DNA from: Salinispirillum sp049115955
GTDB taxonomy: Bacteria; Pseudomonadota; Gammaproteobacteria; Pseudomonadales; Natronospirillaceae
DNA: 64,000 nucleotides
Reading direction: 5' to 3'
Assembly (NCBI GenBank): GCA_049115955.1
Contig: JAGDZJ010000021.1
Location: 43,681 to 107,680, forward strand
Numbering within the stretch: position 1 is the first letter of the stretch; each line of letters opens with the position of its first letter. Positions 7,055-14,166 of the stretch are shown here, piece by piece. The translations under genes were made by a program, and so were the position numbers. Below the pieces are notes generated by a model that made no database searches, was not told where the DNA came from, and saw only the letters and a program-made list of their open reading frames with translations.

Positions 7055-8197
7055 ATGCAATCAAGATGGTTTGGAAAAACCTGGGGGCAATGGTTGTCAT
7101 TGCTCGCACGTCCCCCTGTAATCCCTGCGCAGACCGGTCGAATCCCCTCGGTTGACTTGGCTAGGGGCATCGCTGTTGCGCTGATGATTCTCAGCCATGG
7201 TATCGTTGGTCTGTTGAGTTTCGAAGATCTACCGGACTATGGGCAGATTCCGATTCATCTGATCACCAAGTTTTCGTCCTCTACCTTTATCATGGTGTTT
7301 GGTATTGCCCTCGCTGTGGCTTTTCTGCCTCGGGTCGGCACGGACCGCTGGCCGCGCCTGCGGTTGAAGCTGCTGCTCAGTGGCGTGGCGGTTTTCTTCT
7401 GGTACAAAGTGCTGACTGTGGCTGAAATGCTTTATCTGTTTGGGCCCTCGGACATTGTGGACACGCTGCTGTATCGCAACTTTCCCTCCTTCGTGGAAAT
7501 TCTCGGGTTTTATGCCATTGCTTTGATGTGGGTGCCGTTCCTGTTGCCACTCTGGCGCCGCACGCCGTTGATCGTGCGGTTGATCAGTCCGGCTGCCTTG
7601 GCATTGTTCGGTGTTTGGGTTGCAGACAATGTGACCTTTTGGGGCAGCCCGCAATTACGCGCCATCTTTGTGGAAGACGATGCTTATTACACTTGGGGGC
7701 AACTGACGCGTGGTCCACTGGTGCTGCTGGGCTTGTTGATCGGCGAGGCTCTGCTGTGGTGCCACGGTAACCTGCGCTGGCGTTTGTCGATGGCGGGTGC
7801 GTTGTTAATGGTGTCTGCCTTGTTGTTTTTGTCTCTGTGGTGGGTAGCGTCGCCAGAACTGGCGCAGGCTATGGATCTGATTGCTGCCAATGTGGGCAAA
7901 CATCCACCGAATCTGCAGTTTATGCTGTTCTCCATGGGTGGTGCGTTTCTGATTATCGGTCTCAGTGTGGCGGGTGGCCCTTTGTTGGCGAAGGTGTTGT
8001 ACCCGCTGACGGTGATTGGTTCCAATGCGCTGCAGGCGTTTATTTTTCACATTATTGTCATTTTTGTGGGCTTTCGCTATCTCATGGGGTTTTGGCAAAC
8101 TGTAGAATACGATTTTACTTTGATGCTGACGCTGGGCCTGATTCTGGCCACCGGGGTTTGGATCAAGCTCGTTGAATTTATGAAGGTGTACAAGTGA
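7055..8197 (+). CDS. Multi-pass membrane acyltransferase-like protein (HGSNAT/DUF1624 type)
   Basis: About 380 residues, with roughly ten hydrophobic helices. The N-terminal signature RIPSVDLARGIAVALMILSHG resembles the DUF1624/heparan-glucosaminide N-acetyltransferase-like group (R..xiDxxRGxalxxMxxxH), in which the His near the end of the first helix acts in acyl transfer across the inner membrane. Later parts (ILGFYAIALMWVPFLLPLW, IGSNALQAFIFH) fit the same type of integral acyltransferase. ATG 7055 is preceded by AAGGACC; a GTG three bases upstream is possible. The next gene starts inside its stop codon (GTGA), so the two are coupled. The substrate is unknown. Confidence 0.75.
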   Translation: MQSRWFGKTWGQWLSLLARPPVIPAQTGRIPSVDLARGIAVALMILSHGIVGLLSFEDLPDYGQIPIHLITKFSSSTFIMVFGIALAVAFLPRVGTDRWPRLRLKLLLSGVAVFFWYKVLTVAEMLYLFGPSDIVDTLLYRNFPSFVEILGFYAIALMWVPFLLPLWRRTPLIVRLISPAALALFGVWVADNVTFWGSPQLRAIFVEDDAYYTWGQLTRGPLVLLGLLIGEALLWCHGNLRWRLSMAGALLMVSALLFLSLWWVASPELAQAMDLIAANVGKHPPNLQFMLFSMGGAFLIIGLSVAGGPLLAKVLYPLTVIGSNALQAFIFHIIVIFVGFRYLMGFWQTVEYDFTLMLTLGLILATGVWIKLVEFMKVYK

Positions 8198-9279
8198 GGT
8201 TTATGACGACCCGAATGATGCGATTTGTTCTTACGCGCGTGATGCTGGTGCCGTTGATAGTGGGGCCGTTGATGCTGGTGTCTCTGATGGCTTCGTCCGC
8301 TGTGGCGGCATCTTGGCAGGCACAGCTAGCGAATGACCTTGAGGCGGCCGACCGGGATTTTTCTGGTGATCTCAGCGTATACGTCAAGGACATCGGCAGT
8401 GGGGAAGAGGTAACGTTGCGTGCCGACGCGCACTGGTATTTGGCGTCGACCATCAAGGTGCCCGTTGCCGTTGCTCTCTACTCCCGGATTGAGGACGGCA
8501 CCTTGACGCTTAACGATGAGGTGACTCTAGAATATTCAGATTATGTCGACGGTGCAGGTAACACTAACTGGTCCGAGGCCGGTACGGCATTCACTCTGCA
8601 TGAACTGTACCGAAAAATGTTGATAGAAAGCGATAACACGGCCACTGACATGGTGATTCGCACTCTGGGTCTGAATGCCATCAATGAATCCGTGGCGGCG
8701 TTGGAACTGGAATATCTCGGCCCCATCACCACTTTGGCCGATGTACGACGCCTGGCTTACAGTGAGTTCCATTATGGTGCTCACGAGTTTGCATCTCCCG
8801 AGTTCTTCCGCATTCGGGAAGCCAGCGACCCGGAAGGCCGGGCCAATATTCTCGCTGAGCTGTTCGGGATAACGCGTGAAGAGTTGGGGAAGCCTGATCT
8901 GGACAGTGCCTTTGACGCCTATTACGCCACTGAGTACAACTCTGGCACGATGCGCGGCATGGGGCAGTTTCTGGAGAAGTTGGCGACGGGAGAGCTATTG
9001 TCGGAGGGGTATACAGCCAAACTGTTGGATACCATGGAGTCCATTACTACGGGTGGGAATCGCCTCCAAGCAACACTTCCTGCGGGTGTTCGTTTCGCGC
9101 ATAAAACCGGCACTCAGCACAGGAGAGCCTGTGATGTGGGCATTGCGTGGGCAGAACCAAACCGTGAGCGGCCTGTTGTTGTCGCTACCTGCGCACGGGG
9201 CCCGTTGAGTACCGCTGAGTCGGAAGCGGCTATACGAGCAGTGGGCGCCGCAGTAACCCGCTCCGGTGTGCTCGACTAG
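8194..9279 (+). CDS. Exported serine hydrolase, class A beta-lactamase-like
   Basis: A protein of 361 residues with a long N-terminal hydrophobic leader ending near AVAA (residue 39), so probably periplasmic or membrane-tethered. It carries the three signature motifs of the serine beta-lactamase/transpeptidase fold: S85-T-I-K88, S146-D-N148 and K304-T-G. I do not see a clear ExxLN omega-loop element carrying the deacylating Glu of class A enzymes, so true beta-lactamase activity is uncertain. It may instead be an amidase or esterase of the Beta-lactamase2 family. The GTG start (8194) overlaps the stop of the membrane acyltransferase gene; an ATG at 8203 is an alternative. Pairing with an envelope acyltransferase hints at a shared cell-wall or lipid role. 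Confidence 0.85.
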   Translation: MRFMTTRMMRFVLTRVMLVPLIVGPLMLVSLMASSAVAASWQAQLANDLEAADRDFSGDLSVYVKDIGSGEEVTLRADAHWYLASTIKVPVAVALYSRIEDGTLTLNDEVTLEYSDYVDGAGNTNWSEAGTAFTLHELYRKMLIESDNTATDMVIRTLGLNAINESVAALELEYLGPITTLADVRRLAYSEFHYGAHEFASPEFFRIREASDPEGRANILAELFGITREELGKPDLDSAFDAYYATEYNSGTMRGMGQFLEKLATGELLSEGYTAKLLDTMESITTGGNRLQATLPAGVRFAHKTGTQHRRACDVGIAWAEPNRERPVVVATCARGPLSTAESEAAIRAVGAAVTRSGVLD

Positions 9280-9308
9280 GTAATCTGATAGGGGTGAGCA
9301 ATGGCGCT

Positions 9309-9758
9309 ATGACAATTCGAGCTTTTCAAGACCGTGACATGGACGCAATAACGGAAATCTACGCGCTGTCGAAGCTGGATGAGCTTCGCTACGAAACCGG
9401 AGAGTTCGAGTTGTTGCCCCTTATGCAGGACGAGGTACGCTTAAGAGAGCTGATGGAGTCTGAGATATTTGTGTATGACGATGGCGGTGTTCTGGGCTAT
9501 GGGGCGGTGTTTGAAAACGAGATTCGATCGTTGTTTGTTCATCCGCAATCGCGTGGCAAAGGGATAGGTAAAAGCTTGCTGGAACATTTAATTTCACAGG
9601 TGGGTAAGCCTGCTACGCTGTATGTCGCCAAGAGTAACGCACCAGCAAAAGCAATGTATCAGAAGTATGGTTTTGCGGTCACAAAGGAGTTTGAGGCGTT
9701 CTACAATGGTAAACCCGTTTTGGCGAATCAGATGGTGCGCTGCACTCGCTCAACGTAG
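9309..9758 (+). CDS. GNAT-family N-acetyltransferase
   Basis: About 149 residues from the ATG at 9309 (MTIRAFQDRDMDAITEIY); a GTG at 9294 is also in frame. It has the GNAT acetyl-CoA motif A, IRSLFVHPQSRGKGIGKSLLEHLI, with the R/QxxGxG/A core (RGKGIG), and motif B with NAPAKAMYQKYGFAVTKEFEAFYNGKP. Its acceptor cannot be named from sequence. It lies 15-30 bases after the serine hydrolase on the same strand and may be cotranscribed with it. Confidence 0.92.
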   Translation: MTIRAFQDRDMDAITEIYALSKLDELRYETGEFELLPLMQDEVRLRELMESEIFVYDDGGVLGYGAVFENEIRSLFVHPQSRGKGIGKSLLEHLISQVGKPATLYVAKSNAPAKAMYQKYGFAVTKEFEAFYNGKPVLANQMVRCTRST

Positions 9759-9827
9759 TGTTCTGCATTCTGTGTCAGATTAAGGTGTGACTAGTACATT
9801 AAATGTTAGCTGTGAATAGGGAGCGTT

Positions 9828-10244
9828 ATGAAAGCAATATACTTAGTTCTTGCCTGCTTGTTTCTCCAAGCATGTGCAACCGCAGGGTCTGTAAGTCGGC
9901 CTGCAAGTTATTATAATAATCAATCGAGTTCCGACGCTGGGCTAATTGATAGCCTTTCCTTCGGTGATGATGATGCCAGAATCATTGGCTTGATCAATCA
10001 TCAAGTAAGGTTGCCCGCGGAAAACCGAATCGCGATCTTGAAACTCAGTACCGATAACTATTGGCGCTTTTATTCCAATGACTTTACCCAACTGAATGAC
10101 TCCCTGATTACGTCGTTGATTACGAAGCTTAAGTCCTCGGACAGGGTGTACGATGCGTCTTTTCTTCCTGCTATGTTAGTGTCAGAAAGCAGGTCGATAA
10201 AGCTGATACTGCTTTTGATGGGGGGTATAAACCATGAAGGTTAG
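9828..10244 (+). CDS. Small lipoprotein, C-terminus probably truncated
   Basis: It opens with a lipoprotein signal peptide, MKAIYLVLACLFLQACATAG, lipobox LQAC, so the mature protein would be attached to a membrane at Cys16. The remaining part reads as a soluble domain (ENRIAILKLSTDNYWRFYSNDF, DSLITSLITKLKSSDRVYDASFLP). I do not recognise the family with certainty. The last residues (RSIKLILLLMGGINHEG) look like an accidental extension, and the end overlaps the start of the following DUF2283 gene by 11 bases. A deletion joining the two is plausible. Function unknown. Confidence 0.6.
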   Translation: MKAIYLVLACLFLQACATAGSVSRPASYYNNQSSSDAGLIDSLSFGDDDARIIGLINHQVRLPAENRIAILKLSTDNYWRFYSNDFTQLNDSLITSLITKLKSSDRVYDASFLPAMLVSESRSIKLILLLMGGINHEG

Positions 10245-10407
10245 CTACTTCGAAGAGACTGACACCCTATACATTGAGTTCCGCGCTGGTGGCATAGCGG
10301 AATCTAGAGATCTTGATGAGAATACAATTCTTGGTGTCGATGAGAGCGGTGGCGTCTGCGCAATCACTTTTGATCATGCCAGCCAGCGATCCGACGTCAG
10401 CCATTAA
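10234..10407 (+). CDS. DUF2283 domain protein
   Basis: A 57-codon gene. The translation MKVSYFEETDTLYIEFRAGGIAESRDLDENTILGVDESGGVCAITFDHAS matches the short DUF2283 fold (MxxxYDxxxDxLYIxL..ES.E...GxIxDxDxxGxxxGIEI..AS). The usual GIEIL strand near the end is altered to AITFD. DUF2283 proteins are small, often mobile and sometimes sit next to toxin-like DUF4258 genes; their function is unknown. The gene overlaps the 3' end of the truncated lipoprotein gene. Confidence 0.75.
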   Translation: MKVSYFEETDTLYIEFRAGGIAESRDLDENTILGVDESGGVCAITFDHASQRSDVSH

Positions 10408-10498
10408 GGGAGTTGATAATGTTTTTGTGGTATAGATCAAAGCCGAGCCTCAATTGAGCACTATCTAGCTTTAAGAAATTAAGGACGAATATTAACCT

Positions 10499-10735
10499 AT
10501 GCCAACGATAATGCGGATAGGACCCTACCGGTTCTTCTTTTATAGTAACGAAAGTGGTGAGCCAGCTCACATACACATTCAGAGAGAGCAGATGTTGGCC
10601 AAGTTCTGGTTGAAGCCTGTCACTTTGGCCAGTTCAATACGTTTTCCGCCAAAAGAGCTTAGAAAACTCGAATCATTGGTTGTGGAAAACAAAGACACGT
10701 TTTTGGAGGCCTGGAATGAGTACTTTAGCGGTTGA
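10499..10735 (+). CDS. DUF4160 domain protein
   Basis: A 78-residue protein with the DUF4160 signature: MPTIMRIGPYRFFFYSNESGEPAHIHI near the start, then a strand-rich middle and a C-terminal helix (RKLESLVVENKDTFLEAWNEYF). Members are commonly found with a DUF2442 partner, as here, where the next gene overlaps by 20 bases. The tight pair is reminiscent of toxin-antitoxin modules, but I know of no demonstrated activity. Likely mobile gene content. Confidence 0.88.
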   Translation: MPTIMRIGPYRFFFYSNESGEPAHIHIQREQMLAKFWLKPVTLASSIRFPPKELRKLESLVVENKDTFLEAWNEYFSG

Positions 10736-10973
10736 ACTTCATCCTCAAGCAGTGAGTGTTAGCTTCACTGAAGTGGCCATTGTTGTTGATTTGGCTGATG
10801 GACGCACGGTATCTGCACCTTTGCTCTGGTTTCCCCGGCTATCATCTGCATCCCCACAACAGCTTGAGAACTGGGAGCTGTTAGGAGATGGGGAAGGGAT
10901 TCATTGGCCAGATATTGATGAAGACATAAGTGTTGCAGGCCTTTTGGCCGGCACGCATCACATCGCCCGCTAG
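10716..10973 (+). CDS. DUF2442 domain protein
   Basis: About 85 residues from the ATG at 10716. It shows the DUF2442 pattern: VSFTEVAIVVDLADGRTVSAPLLWFPRLSSASPQQLENWELLGDGEGIHWPDIDEDISVAGLL, i.e. a DGR strand, a P-x-WFPRL box and the closing IHWPDIDEDISVxGLL. It overlaps the DUF4160 gene by 20 bases and is probably its functional partner. A frame extending upstream to 10680 would lie wholly inside DUF4160, so the shorter start is used. Confidence 0.9.
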   Translation: MSTLAVELHPQAVSVSFTEVAIVVDLADGRTVSAPLLWFPRLSSASPQQLENWELLGDGEGIHWPDIDEDISVAGLLAGTHHIAR

Positions 10974-11020
10974 AAAGGAAGTCCACATGGTTTGCGGAGA
11001 CCCTGAGCCTGCCGAGTTTT

Positions 11021-11329
11021 ATGGCAAGGGTTTCTGGTTCGGAATATCGTAACTGGGTCTGTGAAGTCGATGATTCGGTGGTGGGTTACATTGCGCTTAA
11101 AGGCGATTCACACCTATGTCATCTGTTTGTGTCTGAGGCGCATTAAGGCAAGGGCATTGCGAGGATGTTGTGGGCGGCTGCGATTCAGGGTTTTTCGGCA
11201 AGCATCTTCACTGTGCGGTCTTCTTTATTCGCGGTGCCAGTCTATGAACGTTTTGGTTTTGTAGCGTCAGGGCCGGTGGGTACAAAGGATGGGATTTCGT
11301 TTCAGCCGATGGAATCACAACGGGGGTGA
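11021..11329 (+). pseudogene. GNAT acetyltransferase pseudogene with an in-frame TAA
   Basis: Reading from the ATG at 11021 gives VSGSEYRNWVCEVDDSVV and GYIALKGDSHLCHLFVSEAH, then TAA (11144-11146), then GKGIARMLWAAAIQGF and PVYERFGFVASGP up to TGA at 11327-11329. The codon replaced is exactly the Gln/Arg of acetyl-CoA motif A (QxKGIA), so one C-to-T change (CAA to TAA) explains it. The N-terminus is also shorter than normal. The remains fit an acetyltransferase with motif B YERFGF. Apparently dead, lying in a run of damaged genes. Confidence 0.85.
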
Positions 11330-11402
11330 GACCTAAAAATTCATCGGCGCTCCCTACGCGCCAGCCAGCAGCTTCCAATTTTGTACGTTTATTGGCCTGC
11401 AT
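11322..11402 (-). pseudogene. Stub of an XRE-type antitoxin gene (first 27 codons)
   Basis: On the minus strand the ATG at 11400-11402 is preceded by GGAGCTACGAC, a good ribosome binding site, and opens MQANKRTKLEAAGWRVGSAD followed by EFLGLTP. This is the typical beginning of a family of HTH antitoxins (KRxKLExAGWxVGSAxEFLGLxPEE). After 27 residues the similarity stops abruptly where it meets the end of the GNAT pseudogene, so the DNA-binding domain is gone. It looks like the relic of a toxin-antitoxin cassette. Confidence 0.55.
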
Positions 11403-11504
11403 TGTCGTAGCTCCTAAGTCTGGACTTACAAGTTGCACTGGTGGCTTTAGGGCAGTTCTATGCCGCCGGAGGAACAGCATTCCTTATGTTCGTGGCGGCA
11501 ACAT

Positions 11505-11522
11505 TATGTCATATATGACATA
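11505..11522. promoter_or_regulatory. Perfect 18-bp palindrome, operator-like
   Basis: TATGTCATATATGACATA is a perfect 18-bp palindrome four bases downstream of the GST stop codon and about 100 bases upstream of the XRE antitoxin stub. It may be the operator of the lost toxin-antitoxin unit, or a second site for the WYL regulator, because the TGTCA/TGACA half-sites recur near 12256-12270. Confidence 0.5.
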
Positions 11523-11525
11523 GCC

Positions 11526-12188
11526 TCAAGCCTTTTCCATCTGCTCCGCAGCCTGCTTGTCTGCCAATTCTTGGTCCTGCTGTTCGACTTTAATAAACGC
11601 CGGACGCGAGGTGATGCGTTCAATGTAAGCGTCGACCACTGAGTTAGTTTCAATCAGCCCAAACATGCGACACCATTTCAGACTCATGCCCCAAAGGAAG
11701 TCTACTGCGTAAGGTTGTTCACCCAGCAGGTAAGGGCCTTTGGCTATTTGGTCGAACAGGGTGTTCAGCATTTTGTCGAAGCTGCCGTAGGATGCCTGGG
11801 AAGGGTCAATGGGAGAGCGATTGAACGCGCTATCGATCAAGGCGGGTTCATAGCTGCTGCCTTGGTAGGCCATCCAGCGCAAATACGCACCGCGTTTTGG
11901 GTCATCCAAAGCAGGGGCCAGCCCTTTTTCCGGAAACAGGTCGGCAAGGTAGATGTAACAGGCCACTTGCTCGGTGACAACGGTACCGTTGTGCACGATG
12001 GTTGGAAATTTACCTAAGGGGTTGATGGCTAAAAATTCCGGCTGCTGGTTTTCGCCTGCTTTGAAATTCAGAATTTTCATGTCATAGGGTATACCCAATT
12101 CTTCCAGCAGGACCCAAACGCCGGTGCCGCGGGTTTGTGGGGCGTGGTATAGGGTGATGCCGCTGTCGTTCTGTTGGATATTGCTCAT
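11526..12188 (-). CDS. Glutathione S-transferase family protein
   Basis: A protein of 220 residues. The N-terminal thioredoxin-like domain (residues about 10-90) shows ITLYHAPQTRGTGVWVLLEELGIPYD, NPLGKFPTIVHNG and the glutathione-contacting TEQVACYIYLAD (usual ESxAIxxYLAD, here E-Q-V). The C-terminal helical domain ends with ITSRPAFIKVE, a common GST ending. It catalyses glutathione conjugation or reduction in the cytoplasm; the substrate is unknown. Divergent from a YafY-type regulator 127 bases away, a frequent pairing, so regulation by that protein is likely. Confidence 0.92.
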   Translation of the reverse strand: MSNIQQNDSGITLYHAPQTRGTGVWVLLEELGIPYDMKILNFKAGENQQPEFLAINPLGKFPTIVHNGTVVTEQVACYIYLADLFPEKGLAPALDDPKRGAYLRWMAYQGSSYEPALIDSAFNRSPIDPSQASYGSFDKMLNTLFDQIAKGPYLLGEQPYAVDFLWGMSLKWCRMFGLIETNSVVDAYIERITSRPAFIKVEQQDQELADKQAAEQMEKA

Positions 12189-12254
12189 GTCAGTTCCCTC
12201 AAGGGTTTGTTGGGTGAGTAATGGTTACTGCATGAGCCATGTTAGAGGCTAAAC

Positions 12255-12287
12255 TTGACACCTTATGTCAGGTATCTCCGCTATACT
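12255..12287. promoter_or_regulatory. Intergenic inverted repeat between GST and YafY-type regulator
   Basis: TGACA (12256-12260), five bases, TGTCA (12266-12270) forms an inverted repeat in the divergent promoter region. TTGACA (12255-12260) and TATACT (12282-12287) resemble promoter boxes for the regulator gene but are 21 bases apart, longer than ideal. The repeat is a candidate operator for the WYL regulator. Confidence 0.45.
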
Positions 12288-12315
12288 GGAAAAATAATCT
12301 CAGCGAGTTTTTCTT

Positions 12316-13275
12316 ATGCGCGCCAGTCGGCTGTTAAAACTGCTCATGACGTTGCAAACACACGACAAGGTCACGGCACGTGCATTGGCGGACGCCTGCG
12401 AAACGTCGATCCGCACGGTGTATCGGGATATCGATGCACTCAGTGCGATGGGGGTGCCGGTTTACAGTGAGCAAGGTGTGCAAGGCGGCTATCGGTTGCT
12501 GCATGGTTACCGTACCCGCCTGAACGGGCTTTCGGCTAAGGAAGCGGAAACGTTGTTTTTGGCCGGATTGTCTGGCCCGGCGCAAAAGATGGGTTTGCAA
12601 TCTACCCTCGCCGACGCGCAGTTGAAGTTGATGACGGCATTGCCGGAAGACATGCGGCATGAGGCAGACCGCTTGCAGAGTCGCTTTTTGCTCGATGCGC
12701 CGAATTGGTTTTCCGACGATGAAAGGGCCGAGCACCTGCCGGAACTGATGACGGCCGTATTGGAGCAACGGCTTATTGTGATGGTGTATCAGAGCTGGAA
12801 AGGTGAGCGGCAGCGTCAGGCCCAGCCATTGGGTGTGGTGTTAAAGGGCGGTCAGTGGTATTTGGTGGCGCAGGTCGATGACGACATTCGGACGTATCGG
12901 GTGTCCCGTATCGAGTCGCTGAAGTTGCTGGATGAACCGTTTGAACGACCAGAAGGCTTCAATTTGACCGAGTTCTGGCAAGCCAGTTTGCGCCGTATGG
13001 AAGCTCTGCAATTTCCTATTATGGCTGAGGTTCGTTTGACGGAGTTGGGTGTGAAGATCATGGAGTTCGTCTGCGCGTCTTATGTGATGAACAATGCGAC
13101 GGTAGAGCCAATGGATGAGTCGGGCTGGCATCGTGCCCATTTTCCGGTGGGTAACGCATCGCATGGCTGTGCAGAGCTGTTACGTTTTGGCGCAGAGTTG
13201 GAAGTGGTTGGCCCGCCGGAGCTGCGCTTGGCGATGGAGGATTTGGTGGCGGCTTTGGCGGAGCGTTATCAATAA
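12316..13275 (+). CDS. YafY-type HTH/WYL transcriptional regulator
   Basis: A protein of 319 residues. It begins with an HTH_11 winged helix (MRASRLLKLLMTLQTHDKVTARALADACETSIRTVYRDIDALSAMGVPVYSEQGVQGGYRL), then a WYL domain (about residues 140-225) with VYQSWKGERQRQAQPLGVVLKGGQWYLVAQVDDDIRTYRVSRIESL, and a WCX-type C-terminus. WYL domains sense small ligands or nucleic acid. The divergent GST gene is the probable target; autoregulation is likely. Typical family length and order of domains. Confidence 0.93.
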   Translation: MRASRLLKLLMTLQTHDKVTARALADACETSIRTVYRDIDALSAMGVPVYSEQGVQGGYRLLHGYRTRLNGLSAKEAETLFLAGLSGPAQKMGLQSTLADAQLKLMTALPEDMRHEADRLQSRFLLDAPNWFSDDERAEHLPELMTAVLEQRLIVMVYQSWKGERQRQAQPLGVVLKGGQWYLVAQVDDDIRTYRVSRIESLKLLDEPFERPEGFNLTEFWQASLRRMEALQFPIMAEVRLTELGVKIMEFVCASYVMNNATVEPMDESGWHRAHFPVGNASHGCAELLRFGAELEVVGPPELRLAMEDLVAALAERYQ

Positions 13276-13329
13276 ATACTCGCCAGCCAACTGGGTTGTT
13301 CATAGAATGAATGAAATTCGCCAGCCGGC

Positions 13330-14067
13330 ATGAACATGACTGAACCAGAGCTAGGTTTACACATTCGCAGCTACAGCGAAGAAGGACAAAAGCACTCGCA
13401 CAATCATCATCAGCTTGTGCTGCCGCTGACGGGTAAACTTTCGCTGTCCATCGAAAATGTGGATGGCGGCGTGGAGCACAATAAGGCGGCGATTATCCCT
13501 TCGGGCAGTGATCATGCTTATTCTGCTTCGGACGAGAACCGGTTCCTCGTGGCGGATGTACCGGAAGGGCTGGCTCCGGCGCTGGAACGGCTACCGCTTT
13601 TTGTCGAGTTGGATCGGGCGCTTCTGCACTATGTCCAGTTCTTGCACCATCAGGTTCAGCAAGGCGGAGCATCCTTTCGTTCGGAACACCAAATGTTGCT
13701 TTTGCTGATTCAGTTGTTGCAGGAACGCCATGGCACTCGTTTGAATTTGGATCGACGCGTCGCCGCTGCCAAGCACTATGTTGACGAGCACTTTCATCAG
13801 AAAATAACGGTCGCTCATCTTTCTGCGGTTGCCCATTTGAGCACCCGACAACTCAATGAGTTGTTTCGGCATCAAATCGGCATGACGCCACATCAGTACC
13901 TGACCGAGTTGCGGATGAGAGAAGCTTGGCGCTTACTGGAACAGTCTGATCTCAGTATTCAGCGCATTGCTGATGCCGTAGGTTATAGTTCGCTATCAAC
14001 GTTCAGTGACCGCTTTGCTCAACATTTCCGCAAATCGCCTAGCTATTTTCGTAGAAACCCTAAATAG
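13330..14067 (+). CDS. AraC-family transcriptional regulator
   Basis: A protein of 245 residues. The N-terminal part is a cupin-like sensor (HIRSYSEEGQKHSHNHHQLVLPLTGKLSLSIENVDGG, with clustered His that could hold a metal). The C-terminal part (about 145-245) has two HTH motifs: VAHLSAVAHLSTRQLNELFRHQIGMTPHQYLTELRMREA and SIQRIADAVGYSSLSTFSDRFAQHFRKSPSYFR, which is the AraC family signature. The transporter gene downstream, and a tandem direct repeat starting within this gene's own stop codon, suggest it activates that transporter. ATG 13330 or 13336 are both possible. Confidence 0.92.
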   Translation: MNMTEPELGLHIRSYSEEGQKHSHNHHQLVLPLTGKLSLSIENVDGGVEHNKAAIIPSGSDHAYSASDENRFLVADVPEGLAPALERLPLFVELDRALLHYVQFLHHQVQQGGASFRSEHQMLLLLIQLLQERHGTRLNLDRRVAAAKHYVDEHFHQKITVAHLSAVAHLSTRQLNELFRHQIGMTPHQYLTELRMREAWRLLEQSDLSIQRIADAVGYSSLSTFSDRFAQHFRKSPSYFRRNPK

Positions 14068-14103
14068 TATCGCCGAAATTCCAAATAGCATTGCCGAAAT
14101 CCG
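14062..14103 (+). promoter_or_regulatory. Tandem 21-bp direct repeat, probable AraC-type operator
   Basis: The segment 14062-14082 (AAATAG, then GCCGAAAT near its end) repeats at 14083-14103 with AAATAG and GCCGAAAT conserved and 16 of 21 positions identical. The 21-bp period equals two helical turns. AraC-family regulators bind two direct repeats on one face of DNA, so this fits an activator site for the downstream eamA gene. The first copy contains the regulator's own last codon and TAG stop. Confidence 0.7.
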
Positions 14104-14166
14104 ACAGCGCCCACATCTTTTTTCCCGTACATTCCCCACTTCAACAATTTTCAACGTGGACAGGTT

